NCBI GenBank assembly: GCA_013820875.1
Contig: JACDHS010000052.1
Span: forward strand, 1 to 34,000
Direction of reading: 5' to 3'
Origin: Verrucomicrobiota bacterium
GTDB lineage: Bacteria; Verrucomicrobiota; Verrucomicrobiia; Limisphaerales; JACDHS01
DNA length: 34,000 nt
In this document: positions 8,713 to 16,992 of the stretch, in pieces
How positions within the stretch are numbered: the first letter of the stretch is position 1
Layout: each line of letters begins with the position of its first letter
Notes under the pieces: generated by a model
Told to the model about the DNA's origin: nothing
The model's database searches: none
Seen by the model: only the letters and a program-made list of their open reading frames with translations
Position numbers and translations under genes: made by a program

Positions 8713-11700
8713 ATGCAGATGTGTCGTTTTGTTTTTGCGTTTTACTTTGCCTTTCTTTCTGCCAGCGCACTGCGAGCTCAATCCGCTGACGGTATTCTGC
8801 GGATGCGGTTTCAGGACAGCCAGACCGGCTATGCCATCCAACCGAGCGTGGCAATTAGCGGCCTCAAGGATGGCAAGATTTTGCCTGTGCCGATTGACGC
8901 CAGTGGACGCGCTCATATCTTATTGCCTGAAGGCGATTACACGATCGCCATCACGTCTGACAGTCATCAATCGTTCGCGTCTGCTGTAGCGATCAAAGCT
9001 TCAACTCCACCACTGCAATTCTCTTTGGATCCGCTTCTCAGGCCGGCGCCATTGAATCCTGAAAACATCGTTCCATTACGCCGTCCAGATGCGACTGTCT
9101 TTGTCGGATATGTTGTCAATGAAGAGAGCGGGCAACCGATCGAGAATCTTAACGTGTTTTCCGAACCGAGCGGAATCGAGACTTTGACGGACGCTTATGG
9201 TTTTTTTCGAATTTATGTTCCTCTCCAAAGCGACGCAGAGTGGCGATCACTTCCGGCGAAGCTGCTGTTTGCAAAAGACGGTTTTGTCACCGAAGAACAT
9301 CAGAGCCTGCAGGTCGGGTCAAACAGCGATTGGATTTTGCGCATTCAAATGGCTTCTGGCAGCGGGACGAACGTATTGAATCAAGGGGGCAAACGAATCA
9401 AATTCGGTCCATTCCCAAAAGGTGATTCACTGGAGATGCAAAACAAAGAAATTCCAGTAGCGAGTGCAGCCGGCGGAGACGGTCCGACCATTCGGATTCC
9501 CACGAACATCCGCGTATTGATGACAAATGGAACCATCGAATACGTCTCGATGGAGACTTACACCGCGAGGTCTGTTTCCCATGAATGGTTTTCCAGTTGG
9601 GGTAATTACAGTGGAGGAATGAACTCGTTGAAAGCGGGCACTGTCGCGGTGCGTTCCTATGCGGCCTGGTATGTGAATAGCGCGACCAGTGAAAGCGACT
9701 ATGACATTTGCGCTACTACTTCGTGCCAGGTTTATCGGACTACCTCTTCATCGAATGGCAATGCTGCTACCAGTCAAACGACTGGTTACGTGATTGTGGG
9801 ATCCAACAATACCATTTCCCGCAGTGAATATTCCGCTGAGAACAATTCCGCCGGATTCTCTTGTGGAGACGGGTTTACCCAGCCGACTGGCGGATGCATC
9901 GCCGACCCGGTATGCAGCGGCGAGACGCGATTTGGTCACGGTCGTGGAATGTGCCAATGGGGAACTTTCAAATGGGCCACTGGCTTGAAGGTATCCGGCA
10001 ATGGAAGCAGCTATCCGTCTAATGCCAACAGCGGAATCACGAATGGCCAACCGAAACAGGATTGGATCTGGATTGTGAATCATTACTACCCGAATCTCAG
10101 GCTGATCCAGGCAATGCCGTTGGTGATCGGTGATGCCGTCAAAATCGTTGGGGCTTCATCAAGGGATGTGCGCATGTGCGGCGATGGCGGCATCAGTAGC
10201 GGAGTAAATTGTACGTTCATCGCAACGAAAGCAGTTGGATCAACCGGTGCAATCACCATCGGACCGGTGCGCGTCACGTCGGATGGCGAAGGTTTCACCT
10301 GGTGGAAAGTTTCCTGGAGCGACGGTCAAATTGGCTGGATCCCCGAAAACTGGCTTGAGCGAGTGATCCCACTGCCACCTGCTCCGACCAATTTACATGC
10401 GTTTGCCATTGCTACCAACCAGGTGAACCTGACTTGGAGCGTGGATGCGAGTGACAAGCTGGGTTACAGAATTCAACGCCGGCCCAATCCCACTGCAACC
10501 TGGGTGCAAATCGACGATATTCCCGTCGGCGTGACAAGCTACAGTGATACAACCGCCCAGCCGTCAACCACCAACTATTACCGCATCCGCGCTTACAATT
10601 TGGGTGGCAATTCTTCCTTCTCCAACACAACCAATGCGATCACCCCGGGGATCCCCCCGACATTGGCCTCCATTTCAAATCGCACCGTAGCCGAAGAGGC
10701 GAATCTGACCTTCACAGCAATTGCAACTGCGCCTGATTTCATCACGCTGCTAGCAGATTTTGAAAATTATTCGGACGGTGATGCCGTCATGTTTCGTAAT
10801 CCGATTCATTCAGGAAGCACCAGTGCCCATATTGGCGCCGGGAGCAGTTCCGCAGTGTCAGCCTCCTTTCCGACAAGTGCCGGAACCGGAACTCGTGTCC
10901 TTAAAGCGAGTTGGAGTTTCAACACTGGCACCAGTAATCCCTGGCTTCGCCTGACTACAAGTGCCGCGGCCAATCTGCCAAACCCGGTAATCGATTTCAC
11001 AAAAAAGCTTCGCTTCGACGTTCGCACCGACAAAACATTAAAGGTGGCTCTTGGTTGCCGCGAAACGACAAATGCAGTGGGCACTGCAATCGGTTCCGAT
11101 GGCGGTTCCTTGGGCGCGATTGAATTTGTGGGTGTTAATACCGGTACGCAGCCGAATCCTATTCGAACGGTTGTGTCGAATACCTGGACAACGCTGACAT
11201 TCGATATGCCTGACGAACCGGTAAGAAGCTTCTCGGGAGGGAACCATGTTCTCTCCACCGCATCCGGTTTGGGTGTGTTGGAACATCTTGCGTTTGTTCC
11301 AAATGGCGGGTTGGGTGATTACAATGTTTACCTCGACAACTTCGTTGTGGCTCAATCGAAAATCCTCACATTCAGTCTTGATCCGGGGGCTCCGGCTGGT
11401 GCGACCATCCACCCGTCGAGCGGCGTTTTCTCGTGGACACCCACTGAAGCCCAGGGCCCGGGAAGTTATCCGATAACTGTTCGGGTGACTGACAACGCAG
11501 CTCCGGCGCTAAGTGATTCGAAAACGTTTACTGTCACGGTGACAGAAGTGAACACCGCACCAGTATTGGCTGTTATTGCCAACCTCACCGTTCATGCCGG
11601 GAATAGCATCGTATTCACTAACTTTGCTTCGGATGCGGATATTCCGGCAAACACATTGAGCTTCAGTCTCGATCCGGGAGCCCCGCTCGGCTCGGGGATT

Positions 11701-12054
11701 CATCCAGTGAACGGCGTGTTTTCATGGACCCCGAATGATTCGTTTGTGGGTAGTAACAACAGTATCACCGTCCGGGTCACCGACAGCGGTTCGCCCCAGA
11801 AAAGCGATGCCAGAACCTTCGGTATTTCCGTTGTGGCAAAGCCTTCCTTTGAAGGAATCAATACTGATGGAGAAAACGTGACTCTCTCGTGGAGCGTGAT
11901 TTCGGGCAGAAGTTATAAGGTGCAATATAAGAGCAGCCTCAGCGACCCCGTATGGACAGACATTGCGACGGTGGTAGCCAGCGCTGATACCGCATCGAGA
12001 ATGGAACCGATCGGGACAGGGCAGCGCTATTACAGGATAGTTGCGCTGGATTAG
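8713..12054 (+). CDS. Secreted SpoIID/LytB-domain protein with SH3, FN3 and putative-Ig modules
   Basis: The protein has 1113 residues with a signal peptide (FVFAFYFAFLSASALRAQ). After a carboxypeptidase-regulatory-like N-terminal region (about 30-230) comes a SpoIID/LytB domain (about 260-430) with METYTARSVSHEWFSSW, LKAGTVAVRSYAAWYV and RFGHGRGMCQWG. SpoIID proteins cleave peptidoglycan glycan strands; a Glu in the position of the catalytic one (SHEW) is present. Six or more Cys in the domain suggest disulfides. Then: an SH3-like domain (about 466-550, ending WKVSWSDGQIGWIPENWL), FN3 (556-642), a putative-Ig domain that appears split by a ~200-residue jelly-roll-like segment (646-674, insert 678-880, 882-945), a second putative-Ig domain (948-1043) and the C-terminal ~65-residue domain also found at the end of the amidase at 18826-21522. 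Likely role: surface or cell-wall remodelling. Domain limits are by eye. Confidence 0.85.
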   Translation: MQMCRFVFAFYFAFLSASALRAQSADGILRMRFQDSQTGYAIQPSVAISGLKDGKILPVPIDASGRAHILLPEGDYTIAITSDSHQSFASAVAIKASTPPLQFSLDPLLRPAPLNPENIVPLRRPDATVFVGYVVNEESGQPIENLNVFSEPSGIETLTDAYGFFRIYVPLQSDAEWRSLPAKLLFAKDGFVTEEHQSLQVGSNSDWILRIQMASGSGTNVLNQGGKRIKFGPFPKGDSLEMQNKEIPVASAAGGDGPTIRIPTNIRVLMTNGTIEYVSMETYTARSVSHEWFSSWGNYSGGMNSLKAGTVAVRSYAAWYVNSATSESDYDICATTSCQVYRTTSSSNGNAATSQTTGYVIVGSNNTISRSEYSAENNSAGFSCGDGFTQPTGGCIADPVCSGETRFGHGRGMCQWGTFKWATGLKVSGNGSSYPSNANSGITNGQPKQDWIWIVNHYYPNLRLIQAMPLVIGDAVKIVGASSRDVRMCGDGGISSGVNCTFIATKAVGSTGAITIGPVRVTSDGEGFTWWKVSWSDGQIGWIPENWLERVIPLPPAPTNLHAFAIATNQVNLTWSVDASDKLGYRIQRRPNPTATWVQIDDIPVGVTSYSDTTAQPSTTNYYRIRAYNLGGNSSFSNTTNAITPGIPPTLASISNRTVAEEANLTFTAIATAPDFITLLADFENYSDGDAVMFRNPIHSGSTSAHIGAGSSSAVSASFPTSAGTGTRVLKASWSFNTGTSNPWLRLTTSAAANLPNPVIDFTKKLRFDVRTDKTLKVALGCRETTNAVGTAIGSDGGSLGAIEFVGVNTGTQPNPIRTVVSNTWTTLTFDMPDEPVRSFSGGNHVLSTASGLGVLEHLAFVPNGGLGDYNVYLDNFVVAQSKILTFSLDPGAPAGATIHPSSGVFSWTPTEAQGPGSYPITVRVTDNAAPALSDSKTFTVTVTEVNTAPVLAVIANLTVHAGNSIVFTNFASDADIPANTLSFSLDPGAPLGSGIHPVNGVFSWTPNDSFVGSNNSITVRVTDSGSPQKSDARTFGISVVAKPSFEGINTDGENVTLSWSVISGRSYKVQYKSSLSDPVWTDIATVVASADTASRMEPIGTGQRYYRIVALD

Positions 12055-12179
12055 AAGCTGAGGTTTCCATCTCAGGATTGCTTTACATTTGTTCTGGAAT
12101 TTGGAGATTGAGTGCGGGTAGCAGCCCAGCAGGACGGACTATGGCTGATTCATTTTTATTTCACGCACTGGATTTTCTT

Positions 12180-12653
12180 ATGCCGAAAACACCTGAACTC
12201 ACATTGAAGGAAGGCGATTACGCGCCGCCGTTTACCGCAATGACCAGCGGAGGGGGGAAGCTTTCCTTGGCCGATCTGCGCGGGCAAAACGTGATTCTCT
12301 ATTTTTATCCAAAGGACGATACCCCCGGATGCACCAAGGAGGCGTGTAGCTTTCGCGACAACTACGAGGTTTTTAGAAAACGCGGGGCTGTTATTCTCGG
12401 CGTCAGCACGGATCCAGCGAAGTCACACGACAAGTTCATCGAGAAATATCGACTGCCATTCACGTTGCTGGCGGATGACGATCAGAACATCGTGAAAGCG
12501 TATGGCGTGTGGGGTGAGAAAAGTTTTATGGGCCGAAACTATTTCGGCACGCATCGGGTTACGTTCCTGATCGGACCAGATGGTAAAATCAAAAAGATTT
12601 GGACCAAAGTGAAGCCCGAGGAACACGCGGCGGAAGTCCTGGCGGCATTGTGA
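12180..12653 (+). CDS. bcp: Peroxiredoxin, Bcp/PrxQ family
   Basis: This is a thiol peroxidase that reduces hydrogen peroxide and organic hydroperoxides. From ATG 12180 it has 157 residues, the normal Bcp size; upstream in-frame starts (12078, 12141) would add an unconserved N-terminus. The thioredoxin fold shows VILYFYPKDDTPGCTKEAC: peroxidatic Cys51 and resolving Cys56 five residues on, the PrxQ atypical 2-Cys pattern. GVSTDPAKSHDKFIEKYRLP, the Arg in GTHRVTFLIGPDGKI and the C-terminal helix are also conserved. No operon partner is evident. Confidence 0.94.
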   Translation: MPKTPELTLKEGDYAPPFTAMTSGGGKLSLADLRGQNVILYFYPKDDTPGCTKEACSFRDNYEVFRKRGAVILGVSTDPAKSHDKFIEKYRLPFTLLADDDQNIVKAYGVWGEKSFMGRNYFGTHRVTFLIGPDGKIKKIWTKVKPEEHAAEVLAAL

Positions 12654-12882
12654 ACAGGTTCGGTGGATGGTTGACGATCTTCTCGCTGTCATCAGATTTT
12701 TTCCGATGATTCTCTACCGCTCCAATTTTATATTAACATTTGCATTTGAATGGAGAAATGTCATGTTGCGCACGATTGATAGTCACTTCTCTGGTGCGGA
12801 ATCTCCTCGAAGAAGCTAAGCCCGGCGGTCGGGAACAGTCGAAGCGAAAATCGGTCAGTGAAACACAGTAGTACCGTTAAAT

Positions 12883-13482
12883 ATGTCTTTTTTGTTTTGG
12901 ATGGCGATTGGCTTCATTTCAGGAGTAGTCTTCGCCTCATTTTTTGAGTGGTTCCTGCATCGTTATTTCATGCATCGTCCCGTCGGTCCGTTCCGTTATC
13001 CTTTTGAGCGTCACGCGTTGATTCATCATCATATTTTTCGGGCGGATCACACTTATCATCTGGTCAATGAGGCCGACAAACACACCATCCCAATGGCGTG
13101 GTGGAACGGTCCGGTGCTGGTCGGTTGCTGTCAGGTTCCGTTTTTGATCGGAGCGATTTTCTTTCAGAAGTGGGGTCTTCTTGTTGGGGCTGCCGTCTCC
13201 TGCACAATTTATTATGCCGCTTACGAATATATGCACTGGTGCATGCACTTGCCAAAACGCCGGCATGTCGAGCGTTCCGGGATTTTTTTTCGTCTGAACG
13301 GCCATCACCTGTTGCATCACCGTTACATGCACAAAAATTTTAACGTCGTTTTCCCGTTGGCCGATTTTTGTCTCGGCACGATGATCTTCCGCTCAAAAGT
13401 TCATTTTAAACAAGCGGAAGGTCCAGCGGTTCCCAATGTTCAACCTAAAACTTCAGTTCGTATTCCGGTGACAACTGCCTGA
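12883..13482 (+). CDS. Fatty acid hydroxylase/sterol desaturase-superfamily membrane protein
   Basis: The product has 199 residues and four likely membrane helices. Histidine clusters typical of membrane di-iron enzymes are HRYFMH (27-32), HALIHHH, HWCMH and HHLLHHRYMH. Such proteins hydroxylate or desaturate lipids, sterols or carotenoids; the substrate here cannot be told. It is short compared with most fatty acid hydroxylases, closer to the small bacterial carotenoid-hydroxylase-like group. The start ATG 12883 lacks a clear Shine-Dalgarno sequence. It lies 42 bp before the helicase gene. A second, longer member of the superfamily is at 21681-22511. Confidence 0.8.
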   Translation: MSFLFWMAIGFISGVVFASFFEWFLHRYFMHRPVGPFRYPFERHALIHHHIFRADHTYHLVNEADKHTIPMAWWNGPVLVGCCQVPFLIGAIFFQKWGLLVGAAVSCTIYYAAYEYMHWCMHLPKRRHVERSGIFFRLNGHHLLHHRYMHKNFNVVFPLADFCLGTMIFRSKVHFKQAEGPAVPNVQPKTSVRIPVTTA

Positions 13483-13524
13483 AGAAATAGTTGATTACGG
13501 TTCGTTTACCGCAGAAATTAAATT

Positions 13525-14763
13525 ATGCCATTCACATCCTTTGGTTTGTCTCCAGCGCTGCTCCAGGGCGTGAAGGCGATGGGCTACGTAGATCCGACCC
13601 CCATCCAGTTGCGCGCGATTCCGCTGATCATTCAGGGAAAAGACCTTATCGGCAGCGCGCAAACAGGTACCGGCAAGACCGCGGCTTTTGCGCTTCCGAT
13701 TCTTTCCAAACTCGGAGAACACGAAGCAGGAGGAGCCCGGGTATTGATTCTGGAACCAACCCGCGAACTCGCTGCCCAGGTGGAAACTGCCATCCGCGAT
13801 TTCGCCCGGTTCACTAATCTGACGGTGTCAGTCATCTTCGGGGGCGTTGCTTACGGTAAGCAGATGGATGAAATGAAGCGCGGGGTGGACATCATCGTCG
13901 CGACACCAGGCCGTTTGCTGGATCACATGGAGCGCGGAACCTGCAAGTTGGATAAAGTCCAATATGTCGTTCTGGACGAAGCCGACCGTATGCTCGACAT
14001 GGGATTTTTGCCGGACGTAAAACGCATTGTCGAAAAATCGCCTCGCGACCGGCACACGTCACTCTTTTCCGCAACCATTCCACCGCAGATCGAGTCGCTC
14101 ATCAAATGGGCCATGAAGGATCCGGAGACGATTGAGATCGGTGCCCGCCGGACTCCTGCGGAGACTGTCAAGCATGTGATTTACCCGGTTTCGGAACGCC
14201 AGAAGCAGGATCTGCTTCGCGCCTTGCTGGATCAGGTGAACTACGATTCGGTTATTATTTTTTGCCGAACCAAGCATCGTGCGGATTCGATTTCCAACTT
14301 GTTGAAAAAGAACCAACACGCTGTTGCGGTGCTCCATTCCAATCGCACCCAGCGCGAACGCGAACAGGCTTTGAAAGGTTTTCGCGATGGACGTTTTGAA
14401 GTCCTCGTGGCGACTGATATTGCGGCCCGCGGATTGGACATCGCCGATGTCAGCCACGTCATCAACTACGATGTGCCGCAACATCCGGAAGATTACATCC
14501 ACCGGATTGGCCGCACAGGACGCGCGGAAGCAACGGGTGATGCCTTCACTTTAATGGTCGCGGAAGATTCAGCTTACGTGATGCGGATCGAACGTTTCAT
14601 CAGCCAAAGAATTCCCCGGTTAAGATTGGAAAACTTCAACTACGAATACACCGCTTTGTTTGAAGAAGAGAAACCGAATCAACCTCGCACCGAACGGAAG
14701 ATCCAGGGTGTCCGGTTGAGCGGTGGGTATTATTTCGGTCCGGCCCGGAAACGCCGGAGATAA
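13525..14763 (+). CDS. rhlE: DEAD-box ATP-dependent RNA helicase, RhlE type
   Basis: DEAD-box helicases unwind short RNA duplexes in ribosome assembly and RNA decay. All motifs are present in order in 412 residues: Q motif (FTSFGLSPALLQGV...PTPIQ), AQTGTGKT (45-52), PTRELA, GG, TPGRLLDH, VLDEADRMLDMGF, SAT, IIFCRTKHRAD, ATDIAARGLDI and HRIGRTGRAEATGD. The C-terminal tail is short and ends in a basic GPARKRRR. RhlE is the best fit by overall layout and length; other small DEAD-box subfamilies cannot be excluded. Confidence 0.92.
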   Translation: MPFTSFGLSPALLQGVKAMGYVDPTPIQLRAIPLIIQGKDLIGSAQTGTGKTAAFALPILSKLGEHEAGGARVLILEPTRELAAQVETAIRDFARFTNLTVSVIFGGVAYGKQMDEMKRGVDIIVATPGRLLDHMERGTCKLDKVQYVVLDEADRMLDMGFLPDVKRIVEKSPRDRHTSLFSATIPPQIESLIKWAMKDPETIEIGARRTPAETVKHVIYPVSERQKQDLLRALLDQVNYDSVIIFCRTKHRADSISNLLKKNQHAVAVLHSNRTQREREQALKGFRDGRFEVLVATDIAARGLDIADVSHVINYDVPQHPEDYIHRIGRTGRAEATGDAFTLMVAEDSAYVMRIERFISQRIPRLRLENFNYEYTALFEEEKPNQPRTERKIQGVRLSGGYYFGPARKRRR

Positions 14764-15059
14764 GCAGGTTCGGCCAGTTCCTCAGTTCTACCGTTGGGCG
14801 TTCAAGCGACCGCTTTTTCTTAATCCTAATCTTCATCATAATCCTAATCAGCCCGGGGAGAGATTAAGATTACGAGTGAGATTAAGAACACACTTCCAGA
14901 CCTATAACCGCCCCAGGTGCGGGATACTCTCGCAATGTCTATTCATTCTGAGTTCCTGATATTCTTTTATCAGGCCTTTCCCTGTCATCATTTCATGGAA
15001 ATCTCACGTTGAATCGGGTTTTCGGTGTGGTTCGTTATAGAAAGAAGGAGGAATAACGA
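14764..15059. other. Intergenic region with an imperfect inverted repeat
   Basis: This spacer of 296 bases holds no convincing gene. The only structure seen is the inverted repeat at 14818-14889. A strong ribosome binding site (AAGGAGG, about 15046-15052) at its right end serves the next gene. Confidence 0.6.
14818..14889. repeat. Imperfect inverted repeat built of TAATC-type units
   Basis: The left arm contains repeated taatc words (tcttaatcctaatcttcatc). The right arm contains their complements (agattaagattacgag, then gagattaaga). The arms can fold into an imperfect hairpin around agcccggggag. There is no T-run. It looks like an intergenic repeat element and not a terminator. Confidence 0.5.
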
Positions 15060-15572
15060 ATGCAATCAGACAATCCGCAGATTACCACTCAGGAACCCTC
15101 CGCGCAGGAACCCACCTGGAACGAGTTTCCTGAATCGCTGGCCGGACAAGAGGCTGGCAAAACACGGGAAGTAGCTGAAGAGGTTCGGAGGACCGGTGCT
15201 GAAACCATGCGCCGCACTAAAGAACAGGGGGAAGCATTTCTCGGAGAACAAAAACACACCGTAGCCGAAACACTGCATCATTGCGGTGATGCCTTGAGAG
15301 GCGCCGCCGGGCAGCTTCGCGAAAAGCAGGATCAAAATCTTGCTTCTATCGCGGAAAGCATCGCGGCACGGCTGGATAAGACATCGAATTACCTGGATGG
15401 AAAACAACTTCAGGACATTCGCAACGACGTTGAAAACTTTGCGCGCAAACAGCCGCAGGTTTTTTACGGTTCAATGTTCGTGGCGGGCCTCGCTCTCTCA
15501 CGTTTCTTCAAAGCCTCGAAGTCGGGACAAACCGGCTTTGCAGAATCCGAGGCGGAAAATATCAACCAATAA
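15060..15572 (+). CDS. DUF883-like membrane-anchored helical protein
   Basis: The product has 170 residues. A long charged, amphipathic helical region (about 25-130) is followed by a C-terminal hydrophobic anchor in the pattern KQPQVFYGSMFVAGLALSRFFKAS, which resembles the tail of DUF883/YqjD-like and 'nutrient-deprivation-induced' proteins. It opens a four-gene set with holin-X, DUF3618 and YihY proteins that recurs in many soil bacteria. A strong AAGGAGG lies 7 bases before ATG 15060. YqjD-type proteins bind ribosomes at the membrane in stationary phase; whether this one does is unknown. Confidence 0.6.
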   Translation: MQSDNPQITTQEPSAQEPTWNEFPESLAGQEAGKTREVAEEVRRTGAETMRRTKEQGEAFLGEQKHTVAETLHHCGDALRGAAGQLREKQDQNLASIAESIAARLDKTSNYLDGKQLQDIRNDVENFARKQPQVFYGSMFVAGLALSRFFKASKSGQTGFAESEAENINQ

Positions 15573-15587
15573 ATTGGAGGAGGTTTT

Positions 15588-16061
15588 ATGGAAACTTATA
15601 AATCAACACGAGGAATACGACCCGAGACGGACGAGCGATCCGAGGCACAGGTCGGCCATAGCATCGCTGACTTACTTCGGGAATTACGGGAGGAGACGGT
15701 GACACTTGCCAGGCAGGAAGTCGCTCTGGCCAAAACTGAGATGAAAGAAAAAGCCGGTAAGCTGGGCAGAAACGTTGCCTATCTCGCGGTGGGTGGCTTG
15801 ATCGCCTACGCAGGTTTGATCTTTCTTTTGTTTGCTGGAATGCGCGGGCTCACCTTTGGATTGGTAGCGGGTGGAATGAACCCAGAGACAGCGCTGTGGC
15901 TGAGTCCGCTCATCATAGGCCTGGTAGTGCTTTTGATCGGCGTCGCCCTGGCAATGAAGGCAAAGAACGCGATGGCTCGCGAATCACTCGTGCCGGAGAA
16001 AACAATTCAATCACTGAAGGAGGAAACATCATGGACTCGAGCAAAATTAAAAGAGGCGTAA
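15588..16061 (+). CDS. Phage holin family protein (holin-X, holin superfamily III)
   Basis: The product has 157 residues. The N-terminal cytoplasmic part (SIADLLRELREETVTLARQE) is the family signature. Two membrane helices follow (VAYLAVGGLIAYAGLIFLLF and LWLSPLIIGLVVLLIGVALA). Despite the name, chromosomal members of this group are thought to be envelope/stress proteins and not phage lysis proteins; nothing phage-like is nearby. GGAGGAGG lies 6 bases before ATG 15588. The gene is 15 bp after its upstream partner and overlaps the DUF3618 gene by 31 bp. Confidence 0.85.
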   Translation: METYKSTRGIRPETDERSEAQVGHSIADLLRELREETVTLARQEVALAKTEMKEKAGKLGRNVAYLAVGGLIAYAGLIFLLFAGMRGLTFGLVAGGMNPETALWLSPLIIGLVVLLIGVALAMKAKNAMARESLVPEKTIQSLKEETSWTRAKLKEA

Positions 16062-16912
16062 CGCCCAATGGCGGTTCGCATGACAGCGACGAGATCCTTT
16101 CGGAAATTAGAACGACCCGCACCCGGATGGATCATACATTGGATGAACTCGGCGACAAACTGCAACCCCGGCATCTGATGGAAGATGCGGTGGATTACTT
16201 CTGGACTCGTGAACGCCATACCGCTGACAAGGCGAAACAGTCCGTCAACAAGATGGGCCGGAAAGTTGTGGATGAAGTGCGGGAACATCCGTTGCCTTCG
16301 CTTTTGATAGGCGCAGGAGTGATCTGGCTGCTCTCGCAACAACGGGAAAGGGCTCGTTCTGTAGACTCGGGCGAGGAGGCTGGTCCCGGGCTAAAAGAAA
16401 AGGCAAGCGAGGCACTCGACTCCGCGAAGGAACGCTTGCAGGGATTGAAGGAAAGCGCGAAGGAAAGCACGGAATCGATGAAGGAGAAAGCATCGGAAGT
16501 GAGCGGTAAAGCACGCGAGAAAATCGGCTCTGCGCTGGGCACTGCGGGTGAGAAATCTTCCGAGATAAAGGAAAAAGCCAAAGGCTACTACCAGCAAACC
16601 AGCCAAAGAGTCCAGGAGACCGCGCAAACGCATCCCCTCGCGGTTGGGCTTGGGTGCATGGCAGCAGGGCTCATCGCTGGAGTGATAGCTCCGAGGACGC
16701 GCGCCGAGGATGAAACGTTTGGCAGCGCCGCGGATCGGCTCAAGGAGGAAGGGAAGCGGCAGGCCGGGGAGATTGCAGAGAAGGGGAGTCATGTAGCAAG
16801 TCACGCTATGGAAGCCGCGAAAGCAGAGGCGCGACAACAGGATCTCACGCCGGAAGGGCTGACGGGTAAAGGGGAGGAATTCATCCGCCCGGGGGAGCCG
16901 CAGGGTCTCTGA
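16031..16912 (+). CDS. DUF3618 domain protein with LEA-like helical repeats
   Basis: ATG 16031, preceded by AAGGAGG, gives 293 residues; this start lies inside the holin-X gene, so the two are translationally coupled. The N-terminal DUF3618 domain reads DEILSEIRTTRTRMDHTLDE then LGDKLQPRHLMEDAVDYF. It is followed by a hydrophobic helix (LPSLLIGAGVIWLLSQ), a ~100-residue stretch of Lys/Glu/Ala/Ser 11-mer-like helical repeats (KEKASEALDSAKERLQGLKE and similar) reminiscent of LEA proteins, a second membrane helix (HPLAVGLGCMAAGLIAGVIA) and a charged tail. Likely a membrane-anchored stress protein; the biochemical role is unknown. Confidence 0.85.
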   Translation: MDSSKIKRGVTPNGGSHDSDEILSEIRTTRTRMDHTLDELGDKLQPRHLMEDAVDYFWTRERHTADKAKQSVNKMGRKVVDEVREHPLPSLLIGAGVIWLLSQQRERARSVDSGEEAGPGLKEKASEALDSAKERLQGLKESAKESTESMKEKASEVSGKAREKIGSALGTAGEKSSEIKEKAKGYYQQTSQRVQETAQTHPLAVGLGCMAAGLIAGVIAPRTRAEDETFGSAADRLKEEGKRQAGEIAEKGSHVASHAMEAAKAEARQQDLTPEGLTGKGEEFIRPGEPQGL

Positions 16913-16919
16913 AACAATC

Positions 16920-16948
16920 GGTCGAACTCCCATCAGCGGAGTTCGACC
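16920..16948 (+). other. Perfect 11-bp hairpin between DUF3618 and yihY-like genes
   Basis: Arms ggtcgaactcc (16920-16930) and ggagttcgacc (16938-16948) enclose a 7-base loop. No T-run follows, so an intrinsic terminator is unlikely; it may attenuate or stabilise the polycistronic message. It lies 8 bases after the DUF3618 stop codon. Confidence 0.6.
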
Positions 16949-16992
16949 CATCTGCCGGGGCGGAAACCCGCGCTCAAGAGGATTCAATCATT

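Noticed and set aside
12105-12145. Possible tRNA 3' remnant (gcgggtagcagccc followed by aggacgg)
   Set aside because: It is only loosely similar to a T-arm and acceptor end; no cloverleaf or anticodon arm can be drawn.
15896-16030. 45-residue upstream extension of the DUF3618 gene
   Set aside because: ATG 16031 has an ideal AAGGAGG and starts the conserved domain; the extension only re-reads the holin-X gene in another frame.
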